Assembly (NCBI RefSeq): GCF_005889735.1
Contig: NZ_VCKY01000084.1
Span: 1-40,339 of the forward strand
DNA: 40,339 nt
Source of the DNA: Nonomuraea turkmeniaca
GTDB taxonomy: Bacteria > Actinomycetota > Actinomycetes > Streptosporangiales > Streptosporangiaceae
Direction: 5' to 3'
The position numbers and the translations under genes were made by a program. Positions 15,632 to 22,920 of this stretch are shown piece after piece (positions within the stretch are counted from its first letter, which is position 1; each line of letters opens with the position of its first letter). The notes below the pieces were generated by a model, which was not told the origin of the DNA, made no database searches, and saw only the letters and a program-made list of their open reading frames with translations.

Positions 15632-16609
15632 CTACCAGCGGTCGTGGACCTGAGGGCGGATCAGCTCGTCGTAGACGGCCCGCACCGCGTCGAGCGTCTC
15701 GGCGGGGAGCGGCGCAAGGCCGGCCGCCGCCGCGTTCGCCGTCGCCTGGGCGGGGTTGCGGGCGCCCGGGATGACGACCGAGACGCCCTCCTGGTCCAGG
15801 ATCCAGCGCAGCGCGAACTGGGCCATGGTCGCCCCTTCCGGCACCAGGGGCGCCAGGCGGCGGACCGCCTCCAGGCCGGTGGAGAAGTCCACGCCCGAGA
15901 AGGTCTCACCGACGTCGAAGGCCTCACCTTGCCGGTTGTAGGTCCTGTGGTCGTCGGGCGCGAACGTGGTGTGCTCGTCGTACCGGCCTGACAACAGGCC
16001 GCTGGCCAGCGGGACGCGGGCGATGATGCCCACCCCGGCGGCCCGCGCGGCCGGTAGCACCTGCTCCAGGGGCTTGAGGCGGAACGCGTTCAGGATGATC
16101 TGCACGCTCGCCACGCCCGGCCGGGCGATGGCGGTCAGCGCCTCCTCGCACGTCTCCACGCTGACCCCGTACGCGGCGATCTTCTCCTCGGCCACCAGCG
16201 TGTCCAGGGCGTCGAACACGGCGTCCGCCGAGTACACCGGGGTCGGCGGGCAGTGCAGCTGGACCAGGTCGATCGTGTCCACGCCGAGGTTCTGGCGGGA
16301 GCGCTCGTTCCAGGCGCGGAAGTTGGACATCACGTAGTTCGAGGGGATCTGCTCCAGCCGCCGGCCCATCTTGGTGGCCACGGTGAGCTCCGGGCGGCCC
16401 TTGGCGAAGCTGCCGACGATCTGCTCGCTGCGCCCGTCGCCGTACACGTCGGCGGTGTCGATGAAGGTGACGCCCGCGTCCACGGCGGCCCCCAGCGTGG
16501 CGAAGGCCTCGTCCTCGGAGACCTCACCCCAGTCGGCGCCGAGCTGCCAGGCCCCGAGGCCGACGACGCCGACCTGGCGTCCGGTACGTCCCAACGTGCG
16601 GTGTTCCAT
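15632..16609 (-). CDS. Aldo/keto reductase
   Basis: The 325-residue TIM-barrel oxidoreductase has the tetrad of the family: Asp 51 (F-I-D-T-A), Tyr 56 (D-V-Y-G-D-G-R-S-E), Lys 80 (V-A-T-K-M-G) and His 119 (L-V-Q-L-H-C-P-P). The NADPH-binding end is V-V-I-P-G-A-R-N-P-A-Q-A. It matches the YajO/general stress type of actinomycete aldo/keto reductases, which reduce aldehydes and ketones; the physiological substrate cannot be read. It lies 74 bases downstream of no other leftward gene that would suggest a shared pathway, so it is probably a single unit. The ATG at 16609 precedes E-H-R-T-L-G-R-T-G, the usual start. Confidence 0.93.
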   Translation of the reverse strand: MEHRTLGRTGRQVGVVGLGAWQLGADWGEVSEDEAFATLGAAVDAGVTFIDTADVYGDGRSEQIVGSFAKGRPELTVATKMGRRLEQIPSNYVMSNFRAWNERSRQNLGVDTIDLVQLHCPPTPVYSADAVFDALDTLVAEEKIAAYGVSVETCEEALTAIARPGVASVQIILNAFRLKPLEQVLPAARAAGVGIIARVPLASGLLSGRYDEHTTFAPDDHRTYNRQGEAFDVGETFSGVDFSTGLEAVRRLAPLVPEGATMAQFALRWILDQEGVSVVIPGARNPAQATANAAAAGLAPLPAETLDAVRAVYDELIRPQVHDRW

Positions 16610-16801
16610 GGGTGGCTCACTTTCCTGTTCCGTCGCTCCCCGCCTTGTATTCCACCATGCGACCTGCCGCTTCCCTGAGGTGAGGAGGGGCTAGTCATGC
16701 CACAGGCGGCCCGGCGCATGATCGCGCGAGGTCGGCGCCGTGCCACCCTCCGGGAAGGGCAGGCAGCCGTGCGGATCAGGACCGCGGTGTGGGAGCCGCC
16801 T

Positions 16802-18718
16802 CTACCTGGGGCGATAGCAGCAGCGGAGCCCCGTCTGCACGGCGGCCCGCAGGTCCTCCCCCATCACCGGGTCCACGGCCGCGATGCGCGACAACGCCCG
16901 CCTGATGGCCTTGCCGACGGCGATCCTGGCGCGCTCCTCGCTCCCGGCGAACGGCCGCGGCCGCCCGCCGATGCCGGTCGCCGCGGACAGCTCGGCCACC
17001 AGCCACTCGCGTTCCAGCCGCAGCGCCGTCACCCGCTCCAGGTCGTTCATGGCCTCGAGCTCGTCGATCTCGGCCTGCAACTGCGCCAGCCGCTCCCGGT
17101 AGGCGCCCCTGGCCAGGTCGTCGAGCACCGGCTGCGCCGAGGAGCTCTCGACCCCGATGGTTCCCGCGGCGAGATCGGCGGCCAGGATCTCGCGCCCGGG
17201 ATTGGCGACCAGCGTCGCCAGATGCGCCACGCCGACGCTGTGCTCCACCAGCGTGACCCGCCCGCCCAGCTCGACCTGCCAGTGCCGACCCTGCCGGCGG
17301 AACCGGCAGGTCCGCCACTCTCCGTCCGCCCGCCCCACCACGACGGGCAGCACCATGCCCAGCTCTTTCGCCTCCCGCGCGGCGGCGGCCTGCTCCGCGA
17401 GCGCCGCCTCGTCCTGCGGCCCGGCGCGCAGCGCCAGCGCCTGCCCGAGGCGGCACCTGGACAGCGCGGCCGCCGGCCAGTGCCCCAGCGCCAGGTTCGC
17501 CTGCACGGCGGCGCGCAGGTGCCCGGCCGCCCGGTCCAGGTCGCCGACGGTGAGGGCGGCCAGGCCCAGGGAGTGGTGCACCGATCCGAAGCAGACCACG
17601 CCGAGGCTGCCGATCACCGGCAGGTCCGCGAACGGGCTCAGCAACGCGTACGCCTGCGCCGCCGTGGCGGCGTCCTGGAGCAGGTGCGCGGTCTCCACGA
17701 CGCAGTACATCGAGACCAGCCAGCTGCTCGACCTGGGCAGGTCCGCCAGGTCCCGGCCGGACAACCGCGCCAGGTGCCCGGCCGCCGACCGCCGATCCCC
17801 GGCCATGGCCGAGGCCAGCGCCAGGCCGGCCACGTACGAGTTGTCGATCGGGCTGAGCGTGGGCGAGCTGGCCAGGTCCTGGAGCGCGGGCAACGTCTCG
17901 GCGGCGCGGCCCTGGTACCAGCGGATGGCGCCGAGCTGGCCGCCGTACCAGCCGGTGGCGTCCATGTCGCCGGCCGCGACGCCGCGCTCGAAGCACTCCC
18001 CCGCCAGGTGCTCGGCCTCCACGAACCGCCCGGCCCGGATGGTCAGCATGACGTCGATGGCGTTGACGACGTACCCCGCCGCGAGATACGCGTCCTCCTC
18101 CAGCAGGCCGCGCAGCTCCTCCAGGCATCGCCCGGCATGCGGATCGGCGGCCAGATAGAGATCGACCGTCCGCCACAGCAACCCCATCATCAGGTCGCCC
18201 CTGCGCTCCGTGACCGCCGCCTGCCCGATCAGCTCCCTGGCCAGCTCCAGCCGGGTCACCCCGTGCTCGGGTCCCAGCAGGCAGTGGTGCGCCAGACTCA
18301 ACGCCTCCACCAGCGCCACCGGGTCCCCAGAGTCCCTGGTCTGCCCCAGCAGCTCCATGATCGCCAGATGGTGGCCGGCGCGATAGTCCTCCTCGCCCCG
18401 CATCCGCACGCGTAACCGCAGGGCCAGTGGCGAAGCGGGATGGAGCAGTGATAGCGCGTGCCGCTGCCGGGCCCGCACCATCTCGGACTCGGCGCACGTA
18501 CGGTGCTCGTGCACCCACACCCCGCCCAGCCCCAGCGCGGCGACCGCGAGCGCGATCGGATCCCCATACGACTCCGCCTGCCGGTAGGCGGCGTCGAACC
18601 AGCGCCGGGCGGTCTGCAGATCCCCGTTCACCTGCAGCGCACGCTCGCCCAGCACGAGCGCCAGTTTGGGATCTGAGCCTGTGGCCGGCAGCATCTCCGG
18701 CCGTTGTGCCACGCCCAC
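16802..18718 (-). CDS. Large TPR regulator with C-terminal coiled-coil domain
   Basis: The 638-residue protein is mostly helical TPR-like repeats (residues about 20-430, e.g. A-R-R-W-F-D-A-A-Y-R-Q-A-E and L-G-L-A-A-L-T-V-G-D-L-D-R-A-A-G-H-L). A small domain near 455-520 follows (W-R-T-C-R-F-R-R-Q-G-R-H-W-Q-V, then H-L-A-T-L-V-A-N-P-G-R-E-I). It ends in a helical domain with A-Y-R-E-R-L-A-Q-L-Q-A-E-I-D-E-L-E and E-R-A-R-I-A-V-G-K-A-I-R-R-A-L. This C-terminal module is known from LuxR/AfsR-related ATPase regulators of actinomycetes, but here the N-terminal NTPase (Walker A) is absent. It is probably a protein-interaction regulator. The GTG at 18718 has AGGGGAG 6-7 bases upstream. Confidence 0.8.
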   Translation of the reverse strand: MGVAQRPEMLPATGSDPKLALVLGERALQVNGDLQTARRWFDAAYRQAESYGDPIALAVAALGLGGVWVHEHRTCAESEMVRARQRHALSLLHPASPLALRLRVRMRGEEDYRAGHHLAIMELLGQTRDSGDPVALVEALSLAHHCLLGPEHGVTRLELARELIGQAAVTERRGDLMMGLLWRTVDLYLAADPHAGRCLEELRGLLEEDAYLAAGYVVNAIDVMLTIRAGRFVEAEHLAGECFERGVAAGDMDATGWYGGQLGAIRWYQGRAAETLPALQDLASSPTLSPIDNSYVAGLALASAMAGDRRSAAGHLARLSGRDLADLPRSSSWLVSMYCVVETAHLLQDAATAAQAYALLSPFADLPVIGSLGVVCFGSVHHSLGLAALTVGDLDRAAGHLRAAVQANLALGHWPAAALSRCRLGQALALRAGPQDEAALAEQAAAAREAKELGMVLPVVVGRADGEWRTCRFRRQGRHWQVELGGRVTLVEHSVGVAHLATLVANPGREILAADLAAGTIGVESSSAQPVLDDLARGAYRERLAQLQAEIDELEAMNDLERVTALRLEREWLVAELSAATGIGGRPRPFAGSEERARIAVGKAIRRALSRIAAVDPVMGEDLRAAVQTGLRCCYRPR

Positions 18719-18856
18719 GTTTCCGCTCCCCTGTCGGTCATCTGGGCAGAGAATGTCGACGGCCCCCCGAATACCGTTCCGAGATTAGACAGATGACCCT
18801 CTCGCCAGGTTCAACCCCGGAAACTGTCGGTATCACCGGGCAGAATCATCGGCATC

Positions 18857-19003
18857 ATGATTCCTTTCAACGCCGTGCGATCGCCCGCGGGCGACATCGT
18901 GGTCTTCTACGTGGGCGCCGAGCCCCGCCTGACCTCCGAGCAGGCCCTCGCCTTCGCCGAGCAACTCCGCGTGCTCGCCACGGAGACGCACCCGGCCCGC
19001 TGA
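18857..19003 (+). CDS. Micro-ORF, 48 residues, unknown function
   Basis: The frame from the ATG at 18857 reads M-I-P-F-N-A-V, then G-D-I-V-V-F-Y-V-G-A-E-P-R-L-T-S, then Q-A-L-A-F-A-E-Q-L-R-V-L-A, and stops at 19001-19003. A beta strand followed by an amphipathic helix and strict GC third positions suggest a real small protein. It is divergent from the TPR regulator, with 138 bases between the two starts. No ribosome-binding site is clear, so it may be leaderless; the function is unknown. The 275 bases after it (19004-19278) show no gene. Confidence 0.5.
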   Translation: MIPFNAVRSPAGDIVVFYVGAEPRLTSEQALAFAEQLRVLATETHPAR

Positions 19004-19278
19004 GGCCTTTCTTCACAGGCGGGCGACAGGCGCTCATGATCCTCTCCGCCCCCGGCCCTGACGGCCGTCCCGAGGCAGCGCGTCGGCTCACCTCCGCACC
19101 GGCACCAGCGTGCTCTGCCCGGCGCAGCGCCGCTCGACATTTCTACGGATCCCCATGGCCGTCTTGTATGTGAACGGCTCCTGCAACGCTCTGACTCTCC
19201 GGAACGATGCACAGTGCGAATGCGCTCGCGCTGATTCACTGGCACCAGAGATGTCACCGAGCCAGGTGGGGGGCAAAC

Positions 19279-19599
19279 GTGCAGGTCAACAATTTCGGGT
19301 CCGTGACCAACCAGACCAACATCGACCGCAGCATCTCTTTTCCGCAGGCTGATGTTCAAGCCGGCATCGCACAACTCAGACACCTGATCGCAGCCGGATC
19401 CGTCCCGCCGGTCATAGGGGCGGAAGTCGTCGCCGAAGTGGAGGAGAGCCTGACCGAGGCGGACGGGCAGCCGACCGGCCGTCTCAAGGCTTCCCTGCAG
19501 AAGCTTCACGACCTGCTCACCACCGGTGGCGCGTCCGCCGACGCCGTCACGAAGGTCGCTGGAGCAATCACCGCGGTGTCGGCGATCATCGGCGGCTGA
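19279..19599 (+). CDS. Small cytosolic protein with VNN/VTNQ motif (unit gene A)
   Basis: The 106-residue product starts at a GTG with a GGTGGGGGG ribosome-binding site 5 bases away. Residues 3-15 read V-N-N-F-G-S-V-T-N-Q-T-N-I. Two helices follow (A-G-I-A-Q-L-R-H-L-I-A-A near 27-40 and G-R-L-K-A-S-L-Q-K-L-H-D-L-L near 67-80), and the protein ends in a hydrophobic A-I-T-A-V-S-A-I-I-G-G. The small helical part resembles short actinomycete proteins such as DUF5955, but I would not assign it. There is one base between its stop and the next start, so the two genes form a unit. The N-terminal motif is repeated in the next protein, which suggests the two proteins meet through it or are marked for the same partner. 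Confidence 0.75.
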   Translation: MQVNNFGSVTNQTNIDRSISFPQADVQAGIAQLRHLIAAGSVPPVIGAEVVAEVEESLTEADGQPTGRLKASLQKLHDLLTTGGASADAVTKVAGAITAVSAIIGG

Positions 19600-19600
19600 A

Positions 19601-21139
19601 ATGACGGATCTCGCCAACGAGAAGGCCGACGCCGGCCCCGACCAGAGCGAGATGCACGTCAACAATCACGCCCCGGTCACCAATCAGCAGAACATCGAGA
19701 ACTTCTACTCCGGAAACCGGTCCCCGAAGGAACACCTCCGGGCGGCCCGCCGGTCGCTGTCGGAACGACAGTGGTCGCAGGCCTGCCAGCACTATGCCGA
19801 CTACCTGAAGCACGAACCAGCGTCCCCGAACAAGAAGAAGGCCGAAGTTCGCGCGGAATACGCCTTCGCCAAGCTCCAGGGAAGACGCCCACGCGCTCAT
19901 CCGGATCGGGCGCAGAACGAGATCCACGCCCTGTTGGCGCGGGCTTGCGAGCTGGATCCGGAGTCGATGGCGGCCACCGCCCTCATGGCCATCTTCAACG
20001 AAGACCTCGACCACGCCTTCCTTCGTGACGGCGGATCTTCCGACGACGCCCAGAGAGCGGGCGCGGACCTGGATCTGAAGTGGGCACGACGAATCGTGAC
20101 GGCGATCTCGGTCCGCGAATCACCGACATGGCAGGCCCTCGACGAACGCGTGACCCCCGGCGGCACGGTCCCCATTCGTGTCCCAGAACTGAGTGAGGAG
20201 GAGCAGACCGAGCGCGAGCACCGCATGCGCACCCTGTTCACGCCGGCGCCCGCGGCACCTGTCCGGGAACCAAGCCTCAACCCCGTTTACGGGCTGCTCC
20301 CCCTGGCGGGCGGCGGCGCCATCATCTATGTCGCCATAGCGCTTCTCGCCACGTACGAGGATTCTCTGCGATCAGCCTTTTCGCCTGCTCCGTATATCGG
20401 CGCCCTGGGCGTCGCCACGATTTCCCTCGGCGCCTTCCTGACCTTCAGGGCGCTGTTCGCCAACTGGCACCACCATCGTCTGTTCCGTCGAGCGATGGCT
20501 GACTATGCGGAGCGGCGACGCGACTACGAGGCGAGCCTTCCCACGGAACAGCAGATAACCCGGTGGCTCAAACACGATGTGGACGTCATCGTCCAGCGAG
20601 CACTCACCCGTCTGGGCATCGTGATGGAGGAGCTGCACAACACGGGGCGCATCACCGACCCGCTCGTCATCGTGGGCCCGGCCGATCCCCCGAAAACCAA
20701 GCTGGTGCGGCACTTCAAGGTGGGAGAGGGCTATATAGCCTCTCGTTACACCGTCTTCGTCGTGTGCATGGCAGACCAGAAACTCGGCGCGTACCGGACG
20801 ACGCTGGATTCCATCACGGGCAAACGTGAGCCCGAAGAGCAGACGAGCGAATACCGCTACCGGGACATAGTCTCGGTCAATGTCAGGACCGTTCGGCTCG
20901 ATCTGCCCTCGGACGCGCGGCGGACCGAGGACGCCGAGCCCACTTACGCCTTCGTGGATGCGCAGGAGAAGGATACGGTGGCCGAACGGTTCACTCTGAT
21001 CGTGCCGGGAGACCGCTTCACCGTGACGACGAAGGTCAGCACGGACGATGAGAAGACCTCACGCATCGACTTCTCGAGGGCGGATCGTGCGCTGGCCGCC
21101 ATTCGCCGGCGGATCGCGGCGAGCACCGGCCCCGTCTAG
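19601..21139 (+). CDS. Membrane protein with VNN/VTNQ motif and TPR-like region (unit gene B)
   Basis: The 512-residue product has V-N-N-H-A-P-V-T-N-Q-Q-N-I at residues 20-32. A helical TPR-like region covers 44-180 (A-R-R-S-L-S-E-R-Q-W-S-Q-A-C-Q-H-Y, and E-L-D-P-E-S-M-A-A-T-A-L-M-A), then a charged linker near 197-225. Two membrane helices lie near 231-251 and 263-286, so both ends face the same side, probably the cytoplasm. The C-terminal 225 residues form a mixed alpha/beta domain: R-R-A-M-A-D-Y-A-E-R-R-R-D-Y-E helix, L-V-I-V-G-P-A-D-P-P, Y-T-V-F-V-V-C-M-A, and E-Y-R-Y-R-D-I-V-S-V-N-V strands. I recognise no family for that domain and see no Walker, kinase or nuclease motif. The ATG at 19601 lies one base past gene A. 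Confidence 0.8.
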   Translation: MTDLANEKADAGPDQSEMHVNNHAPVTNQQNIENFYSGNRSPKEHLRAARRSLSERQWSQACQHYADYLKHEPASPNKKKAEVRAEYAFAKLQGRRPRAHPDRAQNEIHALLARACELDPESMAATALMAIFNEDLDHAFLRDGGSSDDAQRAGADLDLKWARRIVTAISVRESPTWQALDERVTPGGTVPIRVPELSEEEQTEREHRMRTLFTPAPAAPVREPSLNPVYGLLPLAGGGAIIYVAIALLATYEDSLRSAFSPAPYIGALGVATISLGAFLTFRALFANWHHHRLFRRAMADYAERRRDYEASLPTEQQITRWLKHDVDVIVQRALTRLGIVMEELHNTGRITDPLVIVGPADPPKTKLVRHFKVGEGYIASRYTVFVVCMADQKLGAYRTTLDSITGKREPEEQTSEYRYRDIVSVNVRTVRLDLPSDARRTEDAEPTYAFVDAQEKDTVAERFTLIVPGDRFTVTTKVSTDDEKTSRIDFSRADRALAAIRRRIAASTGPV

Positions 21140-21435
21140 TCCTGTCCATGAGTCCCCTGCCGTCCGATGTGACGGCTTCGGCGGAGAGAGCCGCTGTCGG
21201 TTTCCGGAGCCGCCTGCACGAATGTTCGAAGTCCTGTGCACGGCCGTCCTCGTATCACGCCGGGACAACTCAGCCAATTACCGGCTATCGGCTTGCGGGA
21301 CGTTTGCGGCCGCTCACGTTGGCTCGGGACTCCCCGGGCTACGGCGGGTTGCCACTCCGGGGTTCGGCGGCTTGCGATAAAAGGGCGGTTGCACAGCAGA
21401 AATTCGGCTACGCGCGGCAGGAGCGTCTTTCCAGT
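21140..21435. other. Intergenic stretch with no feature seen
   Basis: Nearly 300 bases between the two-gene unit and the TetR stop codon. I see no gene, RNA or clear hairpin in it. Confidence 0.5.
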
Positions 21436-22017
21436 TCAATGCCTCGGGCTCATACCGGCGAAGAGGGCTTGGAGGACGCGATCGACGTAATCATGGGTCA
21501 TGGGCTCCTGAGTGATCAGGAGCCGGAAGTACAGAGGTCCGGACAGGATCGCCATGGCCAGGTCGAGGTCGAAGTCGGGCGAAACCTGCCCCTGGTCTTG
21601 GGCCGTCTTGAGACGGGTGATGGTCTTGTCGGTCTGTGGGCGGATGAAGCGTTCGTTGAAGCCGGCGGCGACCGCGGGGTCGTGCTGAACCTCGGCCACC
21701 AGTGCCTGGTAGAGCGGGCCCCAGGGTGGATTGGCCAGCAGGTCCACCGCCGCGTAGATCTGCCGGCGCAGGTCGGCCAGGACGTCGCCGGTGTCGGGAT
21801 AGTCGAGGACGGGCTCGTTCAGCGACAGCAGCGAGTCGAGAAACAGCAGACCCTTTGAGGGCCAGCGGCGGTAGATCGTGTGCTTGCCCGCGCCGGCGCG
21901 GGCAGCGACCGCCTCGATGCTGAGCTTGGCATAGCCGGTCTCCCGAGCCAGGGCAAGCGTGGCCTGCATGATCGCTTTGGTGCGCGTGGCGGCTCGATCG
22001 TGGTGGCTGGTGGTCAC
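21436..22017 (-). CDS. TetR/AcrR family repressor
   Basis: The 193-residue protein has a TetR helix-turn-helix at residues 12-58: A-I-M-Q-A-T-L-A-L-A-R-E-T-G-Y, then I-E-A-V-A-A-R-A-G-A-G-K-H-T-I-Y-R-R-W. A helical ligand domain with a C-terminal TetR_C-like region (A-I-L-S-G-P-L-Y-F-R-L-L) follows. It starts at a GTG and is divergent from an ABC transporter pair, with a perfect palindrome 17 bases upstream of its own start codon. It very probably represses itself and the transporter until it binds a ligand, perhaps a drug exported by that transporter. Confidence 0.93.
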   Translation of the reverse strand: MTTSHHDRAATRTKAIMQATLALARETGYAKLSIEAVAARAGAGKHTIYRRWPSKGLLFLDSLLSLNEPVLDYPDTGDVLADLRRQIYAAVDLLANPPWGPLYQALVAEVQHDPAVAAGFNERFIRPQTDKTITRLKTAQDQGQVSPDFDLDLAMAILSGPLYFRLLITQEPMTHDYVDRVLQALFAGMSPRH

Positions 22018-22033
22018 GACGCCATCTTATCGG

Positions 22034-22049
22034 CACGGCACGTGCCGTG
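22034..22049. promoter_or_regulatory. TetR operator 1, perfect palindrome
   Basis: CACGGCACGTGCCGTG is a perfect 16-bp palindrome between the divergent TetR and ABC transporter genes. It shares GGCACG/CGTGCC half-sites with the second site at 22095-22111, as expected for one repressor. Confidence 0.8.
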
Positions 22050-22094
22050 TTGACAGGTTGACGGATGGCCGCCCAAAATGACCGCGTCCGCTCT

Positions 22095-22111
22095 CGGCAC
22101 GGCGCGTGCCG
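22095..22111. promoter_or_regulatory. TetR operator 2
   Basis: CGGCACG-GCG-CGTGCCG is a 7-3-7 palindrome whose centre is about 61 bases from that of operator 1. It would fall inside the ABC ATPase gene if the ATG at 22078 were used, which argues for the GTG start at 22165. Confidence 0.7.
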
Positions 22112-22164
22112 TTCCCGTGCTTGCGACGAAGAACCCGCTCACCAAACGTTCAGGAAAGAAGGCC

Positions 22165-22920
22165 GTGCTCGATTTCTCCGTCCCCGCCATCGAGGTGGCG
22201 GACCTCACCCAGCGATTCGGATCCGTGCTTGCCGTCGATCGGCTCAGCCTGAGCGTTCCGCCGGGGATGTTCTATGGCATCGTCGGACCGAACGGGGCAG
22301 GCAAGACCACCACCTTGACGGCCGTGTGCGGGCTACGAGAGCCGACATCTGGGACGATCAAGGTCGCCGGCCATGATCTGCGAACCGATCGGGAGGCCGC
22401 GCTCGCCCAGCTGGGCGTCATGATGGACGGGTTGTCCCTGCCCGAGCGGCTGACCGCCACTGAGGTCTTGCGTTACAGCGCCGGGCTGCGCGGCCTGGAC
22501 GACGGCTGGCAGGCACGCGCGGGTGACCTGCTGGAGATCCTCCGGTTGGACGCGGTCCCGCGCACGCTGATCGTGGAGTACTCCACCGGCATGCGCAAGA
22601 AGATCAATCTCGCGCTGGCGCTGCTGCACCGGCCCCGCGTCCTGGTGCTGGACGAACCGTTCGAAGCCATCGACCCGGTCTCGGCCCACTCCATCGAGCA
22701 GGTGCTCAAGCAGTACGTCGACGCCGGCGGCACCGTGGTCCTGTCGAGCCACATCATGGACTTCGTCGAACGCAACTGCCGCCGGGTGGCAGTGGTGGCC
22801 GGTGGACGGGTGCTGGTCGAAGGGCCGGTGGAGGAGGTGGCCGCGGGCTCAACGCTGAACGAGCGGTTCATCGAGCTGGTGGGCGCCGACCCGGTGCGTC
22901 CGCTGGAGTGGCTGCGATGA
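22165..22920 (+). CDS. ABC transporter ATP-binding protein
   Basis: The 251-residue ATPase has Walker A G-P-N-G-A-G-K-T-T at residues 41-49, a signature Y-S-T-G-M-R-K-K-I in place of L-S-G-G-Q, Walker B V-L-V-L-D-E-P and the switch His in V-L-S-S-H. The signature variant is usual for export-type ATPases of the CcmA/DrrA-like ABC-2 group. The GTG at 22165 is preferred: AGGAAAG sits 6-7 bases before it, the protein then begins just before I-E-V-A-D-L-T-Q-R-F, and both TetR operators stay in the leader. An ATG at 22078 would add 29 residues of unlike composition. It overlaps the permease start as ATGA. Confidence 0.92.
   Translation: MLDFSVPAIEVADLTQRFGSVLAVDRLSLSVPPGMFYGIVGPNGAGKTTTLTAVCGLREPTSGTIKVAGHDLRTDREAALAQLGVMMDGLSLPERLTATEVLRYSAGLRGLDDGWQARAGDLLEILRLDAVPRTLIVEYSTGMRKKINLALALLHRPRVLVLDEPFEAIDPVSAHSIEQVLKQYVDAGGTVVLSSHIMDFVERNCRRVAVVAGGRVLVEGPVEEVAAGSTLNERFIELVGADPVRPLEWLR

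Noticed and set aside
16697..18415. Rightward frame with a good ribosome-binding site (GAGGAGGGG) and ATG at 16697
   Set aside because: The site is attractive, but after 35 codons the frame runs opposite the TPR regulator and has an antisense-type composition (R/Q/H/P-rich).
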